A model generated the notes under the pieces. That model was not told where the DNA came from. It worked only from the letters and a program-made list of their open reading frames with translations, and did not search any database. A program made the translations under genes and the position numbers. A stretch of DNA of 64,000 nt from the NCBI RefSeq assembly GCF_046237015.1, contig NZ_JBJYIN010000001.1:366059-430058 (forward strand), given 5' to 3'. Below, piece after piece: positions 53,457 through 62,237 of the stretch (positions are counted from its first letter, which is position 1; each line of letters opens with the position of its first letter). The stretch is from JBJYIN01 sp046237015. Lineage in GTDB: Bacteria > Pseudomonadota > Gammaproteobacteria > Enterobacterales > Enterobacteriaceae.

Positions 53457-53538
53457 CGTATCTTACCCTACCAATATCTCTGCGTCAGGTAATGTTTGGC
53501 AACACACCGTGTTACACTCAAAACCTGTGACATGATAA

Positions 53539-53811
53539 TCAGTTAACGGCGTCTTTCAGCGATTTGCCCGCACGGAAACCAGGCACTTTCGCCGCAGGGA
53601 TACTGATTTCTTTACCAGTCTGAGGATTACGGCCGGTACGAGCAGCGCGCTCACGCACTGAGAAAGTACCAAAACCAACCAAAGCGACATCATCCCCTTC
53701 TTTCAGAGATTCGGTAACGGAACCAATAATTGCATCTAACACACGTCCTGCTGCCGCTTTAGAAATATCAGCATCTGCAGCAATTTTGTCGATCAATTGT
53801 GACTTGTTCAC
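53539..53811 (-). CDS. hupB: HupB, DNA-binding protein HU-beta
   Basis: 90-aa histone-like protein, MNKSQLIDKIAADADISKAA at the N-terminus, with the DNA-binding beta-arm ERAARTGRNPQTGKEI and the C-terminal AGKSLKDAVN. The length equals that of E. coli HU-beta. It lies between lon and ppiD, the conserved order. Confidence 0.98.
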   Translation of the reverse strand: MNKSQLIDKIAADADISKAAAGRVLDAIIGSVTESLKEGDDVALVGFGTFSVRERAARTGRNPQTGKEISIPAAKVPGFRAGKSLKDAVN

Positions 53812-53938
53812 TCTCTCATCCCCTCTGGAATCCTATTGTCGTGATTGTTTCCCAAAACACAACACGTAGTTTTATATCAATCCTGCCGGACCTTAGCAAG
53901 TTACAACTAACGCCAACAGTGCTCTAACTTAGCGGTAC

Positions 53939-53974
53939 AAAAAAAAGCTGGCAAGCACGATTTAACTTACCAGC
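53939..53974 (-). terminator. Terminator of lon
   Basis: Reverse-strand stem GCTGGTAAG / CTTGCCAGC (one G-T pair) followed by eight Ts, 33 bp after the lon stop. Confidence 0.88.
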
Positions 53975-54007
53975 CCTGCTTTTATCAATGGTTTTTGCTA
54001 TAGGTCA

Positions 54008-56392
54008 CTATTTTGCCTTGGCCGCTTTTGTCTTAGGGGCCGAGGTGTTCACAACCTGCATACCATAAGGTGCATTTTGCAACGCCAGCGTTAAAACTTC
54101 TTCAATGCGCTTCACTGGATGAATATCCAGATCGGCAATCACATTTTGTGGGATCTCTTCGAGATCGCGCTTGTTGTCATCAGGAATCAATACCGTCTTG
54201 ATCCCACCACGATGAGCAGCCAGCAACTTCTCTTTCAGACCGCCAATTGGCAGTACCAAACCACGTAACGTGATTTCACCCGTCATTGCCACATCAGCCC
54301 GTACCGGATTCCCCGTCAAACAGGACACCAGCGCGGTACACATGGCAATACCCGCACTCGGTCCGTCTTTAGGCGTCGCACCTTCAGGCACATGAACATG
54401 GATATCGCGTTTTTCATAGAAATCCGAATTAATACCCAATTTCTCTGCTCTGGCACGAACGACGGTAAGAGCGGCCTGAATAGACTCCTGCATCACTTCA
54501 CCTAACGAGCCGGTGTAAGTCAATTTACCTTTGCCCGGAACACAAGCGGTTTCGATTGTCAGTAAATCACCCCCCACTTCCGTCCAGGCAAGTCCAGTCA
54601 CCTGACCAACGCGATTTTCATCGTCCGCACGGCCATAATCAAAACGCTGCACCCCGAGAAAATCTTTAAGATTATCGCCCGTTATCCGAATATGTTTAAC
54701 GGATTTATCCATCAATAGCGTTTTCACTGCCTTACGGCACAGCTTGGATATTTCACGCTCAAGGCTACGCACGCCAGCTTCGCGGGTGTAGTAACGAATA
54801 ATGCCGACAATCGCACTATCTTCTACCGACAATTCGCCTTCTTTCAACGCGTTACGCTCAATTTGTTTTGCCAAAAGGTGCTGTTTGGCAATGTTGAGTT
54901 TTTCATCCTCGGTATAACCAGAAAGGCGAATCACTTCCATTCTATCGAGCAATGGCGCGGGAATGTTCATCGAGTTCGATGTCGCAACAAACATCACATC
55001 GGACAGATCGTAATCCACTTCCAGGTAGTGATCGTTAAAAGCAACATTCTGTTCTGGATCAAGCACTTCTAACAAAGCTGAGGCCGGATCGCCACGCATA
55101 TCAGAAGACATTTTGTCGATCTCATCCAACAGAAACAGCGGGTTTTTCACGCCCACTTTTGCCATTTTCTGAATCAACTTACCCGGCATTGAACCGATAT
55201 AGGTACGGCGATGCCCACGGATTTCAGCTTCATCACGCACCCCACCCAACGCCATACGCACATACTGGCGTCCTGTCGCTTTAGCGATCGATTGCCCCAA
55301 AGAGGTCTTACCCACCCCAGGAGGCCCTACCAGGCAAAGAATCGGCCCTTTGATCTTGCTGACACGACTTTGTACAGCGAGATATTCCAGAATGCGTTCT
55401 TTCACACGCTCAAGACCATAGTGATCGGTATCCAGCATTTCCTCAGCCTTCAGCAAATCTTTCTTCACTTTGCTGCGGGCGTTCCAGGGAACCTGAATCA
55501 TCCAGTCAATATAGCTACGGACAACGGTCGCTTCAGCCGACATGGGAGACATCATTTTCAGCTTCTGCAACTCTGCTTCTGCTTTTTCGCGCGCGTCCTT
55601 CGGCATCTTCGCAGCTTCTATCTTACGTTTCAGCGCTTCATGCTCGTCAGGCGCATCGTCCATCTCGCCAAGCTCTTTCTGAATCGCTTTCATTTGCTCA
55701 TTCAGATAGTACTCACGCTGACTTTTTTCCATTTGCTTCTTGACGCGACTACGGATTCGTTTTTCGACCTGCAACAGGTCAATTTCAGATTCCATCATCG
55801 CCATCAGATACTCGAGACGCTCGGTAATATCAGACATTTCGAGTACAGACTGCTTATCGGCAAGTTTCAGCGGCATATGTGCGGCAATGGTATCAGCCAA
55901 ACGTGCTGCGTCATCAATGCTGTTCAGTGAGGTCAGAACTTCTGGCGGGATCTTTTTATTCAGTTTGATGTATCCCTCAAACTGATTGATGGCGGTACGC
56001 ATTAATACCTCTTGCTCACGCTCATCAATCGCCGGTGAGTCCAGATATTCCGCCTGCGCAGCAAAATGCTCACCACTGTCAGACAGTGTCGTAATACGCG
56101 CACGTTGCAGCCCTTCGACCAGCACTTTGACTGTGCCATCAGGCAGTTTCAGCATTTGAAGAATTGAGGCTACCGTCCCTACCGAGAAAAGATCGTTAAT
56201 ACTTGGCTCATCCGTTGAGGCCTCTTTCTGTGCCACCAGCATGATCTTTTTATCATGATCCATTGCGGCTTCAAGACACCGAATTGACTTCTCCCGACCA
56301 ACAAACAACGGAATGACCATGTGCGGATAAACCACCACATCGCGCAGCGGCAATACGGGGATTTCTATGCGTTCGGAACGCTCAGGGTTCAT
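54008..56392 (-). CDS. lon: Lon, ATP-dependent protease
   Basis: 794-aa cytoplasmic AAA+ protease degrading misfolded and regulatory proteins. It has the N-terminal substrate domain (IPVLPLRDVVVYPHM), Walker A GPPGVGKT, Walker B in LFLLDEIDKM, and the Ser-Lys protease domain with PKDGPSAGIAM (catalytic Ser) and GGLKEKLLAAHRGG (catalytic Lys). It is about ten residues longer than E. coli Lon, because of a Lys/Ala-rich C-terminal tail (TSAPKTKAAKAK). A heat-shock promoter precedes it. Confidence 0.98.
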   Translation of the reverse strand: MNPERSERIEIPVLPLRDVVVYPHMVIPLFVGREKSIRCLEAAMDHDKKIMLVAQKEASTDEPSINDLFSVGTVASILQMLKLPDGTVKVLVEGLQRARITTLSDSGEHFAAQAEYLDSPAIDEREQEVLMRTAINQFEGYIKLNKKIPPEVLTSLNSIDDAARLADTIAAHMPLKLADKQSVLEMSDITERLEYLMAMMESEIDLLQVEKRIRSRVKKQMEKSQREYYLNEQMKAIQKELGEMDDAPDEHEALKRKIEAAKMPKDAREKAEAELQKLKMMSPMSAEATVVRSYIDWMIQVPWNARSKVKKDLLKAEEMLDTDHYGLERVKERILEYLAVQSRVSKIKGPILCLVGPPGVGKTSLGQSIAKATGRQYVRMALGGVRDEAEIRGHRRTYIGSMPGKLIQKMAKVGVKNPLFLLDEIDKMSSDMRGDPASALLEVLDPEQNVAFNDHYLEVDYDLSDVMFVATSNSMNIPAPLLDRMEVIRLSGYTEDEKLNIAKQHLLAKQIERNALKEGELSVEDSAIVGIIRYYTREAGVRSLEREISKLCRKAVKTLLMDKSVKHIRITGDNLKDFLGVQRFDYGRADDENRVGQVTGLAWTEVGGDLLTIETACVPGKGKLTYTGSLGEVMQESIQAALTVVRARAEKLGINSDFYEKRDIHVHVPEGATPKDGPSAGIAMCTALVSCLTGNPVRADVAMTGEITLRGLVLPIGGLKEKLLAAHRGGIKTVLIPDDNKRDLEEIPQNVIADLDIHPVKRIEEVLTLALQNAPYGMQVVNTSAPKTKAAKAK

Positions 56393-56480
56393 AGAGCTCT
56401 CTCTTAGTTTCGTTTCCGCCAGGTTAAGGGAATCTCGTGAAACACGAACTTCACGGGTTTCACCAAATAGGTATTCGAGT

Positions 56481-56508
56481 ATATGGGGATAAATATCTTA
56501 CATTCAAC
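56481..56508 (-). promoter_or_regulatory. Sigma-32 heat-shock promoter of lon
   Basis: Reverse-strand -35 GTTGAAT (56502-56508) and -10 CCCCATAT (56481-56488), 13-bp spacer. This is nearly the E. coli lon heat-shock promoter (GTTGAATG...CCCCATATAC). Confidence 0.85.
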
Positions 56509-56530
56509 GACCAGAATGCGTGTAAAAGCG

Positions 56531-56553
56531 AATGGGGGATAAAATCCCCCATT
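56531..56553 (-). terminator. Terminator of clpX
   Basis: 10-bp perfect stem AATGGGGGAT / ATCCCCCATT with a 3-nt loop, 31 bp after the clpX stop. On the reverse strand a short T tract follows (CGCTTTTA). Confidence 0.75.
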
Positions 56554-56583
56554 TTCATCTTTCAAGACTGTTTTTTTGGCTAA

Positions 56584-57858
56584 TTATTCACCAGATGCCT
56601 GTTGAGCTTCAGGCTTGCCGTAGATCAGCAGAGGTTCAGATTGACCGGCAATCACCGATTCATCAATGACCACCTTATCGACACTCTCCAGCGATGGCAG
56701 ATCGTACATTGTATCCAGTAACGCCGCTTCAACAATGGAGCGCAAACCACGAGCACCGGTTTTACGAACCATCGCTTTTTTGGCGATTGCCGTTAACGCT
56801 TCATCACGGAATTCCAACTCCACGCCTTCCAGATTAAACAGCGCCTGATATTGCTTGGTCAGCGCGTTTTTCGGTTCCCGCAGAATTTGAATCAACGCTT
56901 CTTCACTCAGTTCTCTAAGCGTCGCAACGACTGGAAGACGACCGATAAACTCAGGGATCAAACCAAATTTAATCAAATCGCCCGGTTCGACTTGCCCCAG
57001 CAATTCGCCTTCGGTGGCTTTTTCCTCAGAACCTTTTACCGTCGCGCCAAAGCCAATACCGCGCCCCGTATCGGTACGCTGTTCAATCACTTTGTCCAAA
57101 CCGGCAAACGCCCCGCCACAGATAAACAGGATCTTAGAGGTATCTACCTGCAAAAACTCCTGTTGGGGATGCTTACGTCCACCTTGCGGCGGCACAGCGG
57201 CGATAGTCCCTTCGATCAGTTTCAGCAAGGCTTGCTGAACCCCTTCACCAGAGACGTCACGTGTGATTGATGGGTTGTCTGATTTACGAGAAATCTTATC
57301 AATTTCATCGATATAGACAATACCACGTTGTGCTTTCTGCACATCGTAATCACATTTCTGCAACAGTTTCTGAATGATATTTTCGACGTCTTCCCCAACA
57401 TAACCAGCTTCAGTTAATGTCGTGGCATCAGCCATCGTAAATGGCACATCCAGAAAACGCGCCAGCGTCTCAGCCAGCAGGGTTTTACCACTACCGGTCG
57501 GGCCAATCAGCAGAATATTACTTTTACCTAATTCAATACCATTACTGCTGTCGCCATTGCGTAACCGCTTGTAATGATTATATACCGCAACGGACAATAC
57601 TTTTTTGGCCTGCTCCTGACCGATAACATAATCATCAAGATGTCGGCGAATTTCGTGCGGTGTCGGCAACGCACTGCGTTCACGATGCGGTGCCACCTCT
57701 TTAATTTCTTCGCGAATGATGTCGTTGCATAAGTCCACACATTCATCGCAGATATACACTGACGGCCCGGCAATCAGCTTTCGCACTTCATGCTGGCTTT
57801 TGCCGCAGAAAGAGCAGTACAGCAACTTTCCTGAACCGTCTTTGCGCTTATCTGTCAT
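56584..57858 (-). CDS. clpX: ClpX, AAA+ unfoldase of ClpXP
   Basis: 424-aa ATPase, the same length as in E. coli. The N-terminal zinc-binding domain has CSFCGKSQHEV and CDECVDLC. The AAA+ module has Walker A GPTGSGKT, Walker B IDEIDKI, the pore loop GYVGEDV and the ClpP-contacting IGF loop (RGIGFGATV). It lies 163 bp downstream of clpP and is probably cotranscribed. Confidence 0.98.
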   Translation of the reverse strand: MTDKRKDGSGKLLYCSFCGKSQHEVRKLIAGPSVYICDECVDLCNDIIREEIKEVAPHRERSALPTPHEIRRHLDDYVIGQEQAKKVLSVAVYNHYKRLRNGDSSNGIELGKSNILLIGPTGSGKTLLAETLARFLDVPFTMADATTLTEAGYVGEDVENIIQKLLQKCDYDVQKAQRGIVYIDEIDKISRKSDNPSITRDVSGEGVQQALLKLIEGTIAAVPPQGGRKHPQQEFLQVDTSKILFICGGAFAGLDKVIEQRTDTGRGIGFGATVKGSEEKATEGELLGQVEPGDLIKFGLIPEFIGRLPVVATLRELSEEALIQILREPKNALTKQYQALFNLEGVELEFRDEALTAIAKKAMVRKTGARGLRSIVEAALLDTMYDLPSLESVDKVVIDESVIAGQSEPLLIYGKPEAQQASGE

Positions 57859-58021
57859 CAGTCAAACCTCTTCTTAGTCTTTTGCCCGCAGGCCAACCAC
57901 AGCGATACCGCTACAGCGAACGCCGATATTTATAGCCAATACGCGCAAAAAGCACCGCATCACAGACCATCGGTCGCACACTGATCTTTAGCCACTATAG
58001 ACTGTTAACATTAGCAGAGTA

Positions 58022-58645
58022 TTATTCACGGTGCGTGAATACTGAGTCTACCAGACCATAGTCTACTGCCTCATTGGCAGAGAGGAAACGGTCACGCTCA
58101 GTGTCTCTCTCTATAACATCAATAGGTTGCCCAGTATGTTTTGCCAGTAATTCATTCATTCTGGCTTTTACTTTAAGTATTTCTTTGGCATGGATTTCAA
58201 TATCCGTTGCCTGCCCTTGGAACCCGCCCAGAGGCTGATGAATCATCACCCGGGAATTAGGCAAACAGATACGTTTACCTTTTGCACCCGCAGCTAACAG
58301 GAACGACCCCATAGAACAGGCCTGACCCATACAGATAGTGCTAACGTCAGGTTTAATGAACTGCATCGTGTCATAAATAGACATACCAGCAGTAATGACG
58401 CCACCTGGAGAGTTAATGTACAGAAATATATCTTTTTCCGGATTCTCAGCTTCCAGAAACAACATCTGGGCCACAATCAGGTTCGCCATGTGATCTTCGA
58501 CCTGACCCGTCAGGAAGATGATCCGTTCTTTTAGCAGACGAGAATAAATATCGTAAGAACGCTCCCCACGAGAGGTTTGTTCAACCACCATCGGCACTAA
58601 AGCCATATGAGGTGCCTGTCTTTCTTGTTCGCCACTGTATGACAT
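58022..58645 (-). CDS. clpP: ClpP, ATP-dependent Clp protease proteolytic subunit
   Basis: 207-aa serine protease, the same length as in E. coli. The catalytic Ser is in GQACSMGSFLLAAG, the His in SRVMIHQPLGG and the Asp in the ERDTERDRFLSA segment. An N-terminal propeptide of about 14 residues is expected to be cleaved. It starts the clpP-clpX-lon series. Its upstream neighbour here is grcA, not tig. Confidence 0.98.
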   Translation of the reverse strand: MSYSGEQERQAPHMALVPMVVEQTSRGERSYDIYSRLLKERIIFLTGQVEDHMANLIVAQMLFLEAENPEKDIFLYINSPGGVITAGMSIYDTMQFIKPDVSTICMGQACSMGSFLLAAGAKGKRICLPNSRVMIHQPLGGFQGQATDIEIHAKEILKVKARMNELLAKHTGQPIDVIERDTERDRFLSANEAVDYGLVDSVFTHRE

Positions 58646-58796
58646 TCACGTCTCCTAGATAAAATGCGTCCGGCGCCATTCCCACCCGATTCTACTTGAG
58701 ATAAGGGGCGATGACTATGCTCACGCACTGGCACCGCTCATCAACATAACCATTGGATTATGTGAAACTCCCTCACGCGCCGCCGTTATTGCAACT

Positions 58797-58824
58797 ATTT
58801 GGGGCTCACCTATCAATTTTCAAG
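58797..58824 (-). promoter_or_regulatory. Sigma-32 heat-shock promoter of clpP
   Basis: Reverse-strand -35 CTTGAAA (58818-58824) and -10 CCCCAAAT (58797-58804) with a 13-bp spacer; the consensus -10 is CCCCATNT, so there is one mismatch. It lies about 150 bp before the clpP start. Confidence 0.8.
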
Positions 58825-58979
58825 CTTACACTATCAATTGTTTTATATTAAAGGGTTATCCGCAATAACTCTCCGATACTCAGGCAGCGCTATTCTCTAA
58901 TCATAGTGCAAAGCACGTCATTTACAGACGAAAAACATCATGAGCCGTCGCCATTATGGTATAGAGAAGTCGACTATCT

Positions 58980-59011
58980 ACATGGTTGTAACAAGACATG
59001 GTTGTAACAAG
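58980..59011 (+). repeat. 16-bp tandem duplication
   Basis: ACATGGTTGTAACAAG is repeated perfectly in tandem at 58980-58995 and 58996-59011, in the clpP-grcA gap. Confidence 0.9.
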
Positions 59012-59107
59012 CGCAAGATTGCGCAATCAAGAAAGGGAAACCACTGATAACACCTGTTAATTCCATTTTGGCATGCTGAGATGAATAGAACCAATCGGCT
59101 AAAAAAG

Positions 59108-59139
59108 AAAAAAGGCTCATGAAATCATGAACCTTTTTT
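59108..59139 (-). terminator. Terminator of grcA
   Basis: On the reverse strand AAAAAAGGTTCATGA / TCATGAGCCTTTTTT, a stem with one G-T pair and a terminal T run, about 90 bp after the grcA stop. Confidence 0.85.
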
Positions 59140-59226
59140 ATATCATGCCGAGTTGGGCAAATCTTAAACGGTTGGCATTACGCTTTCGTTTTCTTGCCTT
59201 GACTCAGATGAAACGACATTCGCTAC

Positions 59227-59610
59227 TTACAGGCTTTCTGTAAAAGTACGAGTAATCACGTCACGCTGTTGCTCTGGCGTCAAAGAATTAAAACGCACAG
59301 CATAGCCAGAAACACGGATGGTCAGTTGCGGATACTTTTCAGGATGCTTAACCGCATCTTCCAACGTTTCACGGCGCAGAACATTCACGTTTAGATGCTG
59401 ACCACCTTCCACACGCACTTCAGGTTTGATTTCCAGTGGGATTTCACGATATTCGATCTGGCCCAGATCGCTGAGCGTAACAACTTCATCTTCGCTATAG
59501 CCGGATTTTGCACAAACACAGCGCGCCTGAGATTTTTCTTCATCCAACAGCCAGAAAGAATTGATCAATGCGCTATTATTCGCTTTGGTGATTTGAATAC
59601 CAGTAACCAT
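59227..59610 (-). CDS. grcA: GrcA (YfiD), autonomous glycyl radical cofactor
   Basis: 127-aa protein that replaces the oxygen-damaged C-terminal segment of pyruvate formate-lyase. The glycyl radical site is in RVSGYAVRFNSLTPEQQ (Gly in SGYA). The length equals that of E. coli GrcA. Two FNR boxes lie upstream. It is divergent from ung, as in E. coli. Confidence 0.97.
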   Translation of the reverse strand: MVTGIQITKANNSALINSFWLLDEEKSQARCVCAKSGYSEDEVVTLSDLGQIEYREIPLEIKPEVRVEGGQHLNVNVLRRETLEDAVKHPEKYPQLTIRVSGYAVRFNSLTPEQQRDVITRTFTESL

Positions 59611-59744
59611 TATTGCCTCCGTAAAACGGCGTGTTATTGTCTTAATTGAAAATCGGTATCAGTAACAAACTGCTATTAATAGTAACGATTGTATAAAATC
59701 AACTGAATCTGACTCCTGTATACCAGTACAATGCACGACAATCC

Positions 59745-59758
59745 TTGATTTAAATCAA
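59745..59758. promoter_or_regulatory. FNR box 1 upstream of grcA
   Basis: TTGATTTAAATCAA is a perfect FNR site (TTGAT-N4-ATCAA), 135 bp upstream of the grcA start; anaerobic induction is expected. Confidence 0.9.
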
Positions 59759-59797
59759 TTTATAAAACCCACAAACACAGTCAACGCCAGCAATTAA

Positions 59798-59811
59798 TTG
59801 TTTTACATCAA
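59798..59811. promoter_or_regulatory. FNR box 2 in the grcA-ung gap
   Basis: TTGTTTTACATCAA has one mismatch to the FNR consensus (TTGTT for TTGAT). It lies 53 bp from the first box. Confidence 0.7.
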
Positions 59812-59971
59812 TTTAGCCACCATGACTTACTGCAAATATTTTTGTAAATTTTCAATTTTTTTTCAAAAAATCTCCCTGGCAAACTGTTTTCTTACCTCAG
59901 GGTTTTACCTCAACACAATTGATCGGTAAGCTACCAGCATGAACATTTCTTCTGAAAACAAAGAGTGCATC

Positions 59972-60658
59972 ATGGCAATGTCTCCTACCTGGCACGATGT
60001 GCTGGCACAAGAAAAACAACAACCTTATTTTGTCAACACGCTTGAGTTCATTGGCAAAGAGCGCGCAGCCGGAAAAACGATTTATCCGCCACAAAAAGAC
60101 GTATTTAATGCATTCCGTTTCACAGAATTGCATCAGGTCAAAGTCGTCATTCTGGGGCAAGATCCCTACCATGGCCCCAATCAAGCTCATGGCTTGTCAT
60201 TTTCTGTTCGGCCAGGGATTCCCGCACCACCATCACTTGTAAACATCTATAAAGAACTGGCGACGGACATCCCCGGATTTGAAATCCCACATCATGGCTT
60301 TCTGCAAAGCTGGGCAGAACAAGGCGTCTTGTTGCTCAATACCGTATTAACCGTCGAAGCCGGTCAAGCGCATTCGCATGCTAATTTGGGTTGGGAGACA
60401 TTCACTGACCGCGTGATTGCCGCATTGAATGAAAATCGAGAAGGAATTGTTTTTTTGTTATGGGGCTCTCACGCACAGAAAAAAGGTAACATCATCGATC
60501 GCCAGCGCCACCATATTTTAAAATCACCGCATCCTTCGCCACTATCAGCACATCGTGGCTTTTTAGGGTGTAAGCATTTCTCGCAAGCCAATCAACTTCT
60601 GGAGAAACAGGGACTAGCGCCTATCGATTGGACACCGCACTTGCCAGAAAACAAATGA
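59972..60658 (+). CDS. ung: Ung, uracil-DNA glycosylase
   Basis: 228-aa base-excision-repair enzyme that removes uracil from DNA. The catalytic water-activating Asp is in GQDPYHGP (about residues 62-69), and the Leu-loop is HPSPLSAHRG. ATG 59972 (MAMSPTWHDVLAQEK) matches the length of E. coli Ung (229 aa) and has AAGAG upstream. An in-frame ATG at 59939 would add eleven residues and is less likely. Confidence 0.96.
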   Translation: MAMSPTWHDVLAQEKQQPYFVNTLEFIGKERAAGKTIYPPQKDVFNAFRFTELHQVKVVILGQDPYHGPNQAHGLSFSVRPGIPAPPSLVNIYKELATDIPGFEIPHHGFLQSWAEQGVLLLNTVLTVEAGQAHSHANLGWETFTDRVIAALNENREGIVFLLWGSHAQKKGNIIDRQRHHILKSPHPSPLSAHRGFLGCKHFSQANQLLEKQGLAPIDWTPHLPENK

Positions 60659-60788
60659 TAATAGGCTGCCTTCATTTCCGGGGCAGTCAAACTACAGCCT
60701 CGTTATGAAAACATCATGATTAATGAAGAACTAGAAAGAATTACGAACAATCAAGGGGGGAATAAAAACGTAAGGAAGGCTTTTGATT

Positions 60789-60864
<76 letters not shown>

Positions 60865-60922
60865 ACAGATGTGGAATGTTCGTTATGCTGGAAATCTGTC
60901 ATATAACCAAACCATAAGAGTT

Positions 60923-60998
<76 letters not shown>

Positions 60999-61043
60999 TT
61001 TCACAGCGGCAAAATTCAATACAACACTGTGCGAACGGGTCGC

Positions 61044-61072
61044 ATAATATGAAACCCATTGAACAGTGTCAA
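61044..61072 (-). promoter_or_regulatory. Promoter of the tRNA-Ala operon
   Basis: Reverse-strand TTGACA (61067-61072), 17-bp spacer, TATTAT (61044-61049), then the GC-rich discriminator GCGACCCG typical of stringently controlled stable-RNA promoters. Confidence 0.88.
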
Positions 61073-61204
61073 CGGCTAAATCTTTTTAGGCTTTCAACCG
61101 CTGAAAAAGCCGCCACCCATCCGCTATAGCAGATAAAATACTACAGGTCTTTTGCAAAATTTTACTGAAATATCCATCGTCTAAATCAAAGGTGATAAAA
61201 ATGC

Positions 61205-61231
61205 TGATAATGAGAACGTGATTGATTATCA
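61205..61231. promoter_or_regulatory. Possible Fur site upstream of the esterase gene
   Basis: Perfect inverted arms TGATAAT and ATTATCA separated by 13 nt, 41 bp upstream of the esterase start. The arm matches the GATAAT half-site of Fur boxes, but the spacing differs from the classical 19-bp box, so this is tentative. Confidence 0.4.
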
Positions 61232-61271
61232 TCTTTGGCATATCAAACCAACACATCCAAAAAGCCAACAC

Positions 61272-62153
61272 ATGCGATATTTTCCTATGATTGCTCTTAC
61301 ATTGATGGTTTCCAGTATCTTGCCCGTTCAGGCACAACCGAGTATCCCGGTCATCAGCGAACAGGCACAACGCAATTTCGACATTCAGCACTTTGACATA
61401 CAAAGTGACAAGCAATATGGCTATCGCCTTTTCGTCGCCCTACCTCGTCAGACCGCCTCCGATAAAGGATATCCCATCCTTTATATGCTCGACGGCAATG
61501 CACAGTTCCCCTTTGCCGTAAACAGCTACAAAGAAGAAAATGGCCCTGCACCACTTATTGTCGCCATTGGCTATCAGATAACCCAAGCTTATGACGTTCC
61601 GGCCAGGACACGAGACTATACGCCACCAACACCGATCCGCGATCCTGATTTTGCCGCAGGCGGGCAAGCAGAAGATTTTTATCAATTTTTGCAAAACCAA
61701 GTGAAACCCTGGATCGAAGTGCGTTATCAGGTTGATACCCAGAGACAAACGCTTGCGGGACATTCTTTCGGCGGATTATTTACGCTTTATACGCTATTTA
61801 ACCACAGTGAATCTTTTCAGCGCTATGTCGCTGCCAGTCCATCCATCTGGTGGGGAAACGGCGTAGTGATACCGGCAAAAACGCCATTTCTATCAACACC
61901 GCCACAGTCTATTACATTGAGTGTAGGCGAGTATGAAAATAAGCCAGACAACGCCGGTGCAACACAACGTGCCGATAACGCCAAACGGGCACAACGAAAG
62001 GCGCAAAGAAAAATGGTAACGAAAGCGAGAGAGCTGGCAGCGCAATTAAAGGAACAGGGAACCAATACTGAGTTCATTCAGTTTCCAGGTAAGAATCATG
62101 GCAGCGTTATCCCTGATGCCATAGAAAAAGCGGTAGTGATCGCAGGGCAATAA
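61272..62153 (+). CDS. Periplasmic IroE/Fes-like alpha/beta-hydrolase esterase
   Basis: 293-aa exported hydrolase of the esterase D/IroE type. The signal peptide (residues about 1-21, cleavage after VQA) precedes the hydrolase domain with YMLDGN (71-76), the ARTRDYTPPT segment shared with enterochelin-hydrolase relatives, the nucleophile elbow GHSFGG (Ser165) and the C-terminal GKNHGSV with the catalytic histidine. Family members cleave siderophore esters (IroE) or other esters; the substrate here is unknown. The start at 61272 lacks a strong ribosome binding site; an in-frame ATG at 61287 is possible. A possible Fur site lies upstream. Confidence 0.8.
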   Translation: MRYFPMIALTLMVSSILPVQAQPSIPVISEQAQRNFDIQHFDIQSDKQYGYRLFVALPRQTASDKGYPILYMLDGNAQFPFAVNSYKEENGPAPLIVAIGYQITQAYDVPARTRDYTPPTPIRDPDFAAGGQAEDFYQFLQNQVKPWIEVRYQVDTQRQTLAGHSFGGLFTLYTLFNHSESFQRYVAASPSIWWGNGVVIPAKTPFLSTPPQSITLSVGEYENKPDNAGATQRADNAKRAQRKAQRKMVTKARELAAQLKEQGTNTEFIQFPGKNHGSVIPDAIEKAVVIAGQ

Positions 62154-62180
62154 TAATGCCGTCACAAACACTGCACCATA

Positions 62181-62206
62181 AAATAAACCCCGGTAAGCAC
62201 CGGGGT
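62181..62206 (-). terminator. Terminator of gltX
   Basis: 8-bp stem ACCCCGGT / ACCGGGGT with a 4-nt loop, followed on the reverse strand by TTATTTTA, about 32 bp after the gltX stop. It sits between convergent genes. Confidence 0.8.
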
Positions 62207-62237
62207 CAGTTTATCAGCTACCAGAAACAAACAAATA

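Larger units (their letters stand above)
58646..59226. other. clpP-grcA intergenic region (synteny junction)
   Basis: About 580 bp without a gene. It contains the clpP heat-shock promoter, a 16-bp tandem duplication and the grcA terminator. In E. coli, tig lies directly upstream of clpP. I see no tig sequence or recognisable remnant of it here. Confidence 0.6.

Noticed and set aside
55211..55930. 239-codon + strand frame opposite lon
   Set aside because: Shadow of the lon coding sequence, His/Phe/Leu-rich composition typical of antisense frames.
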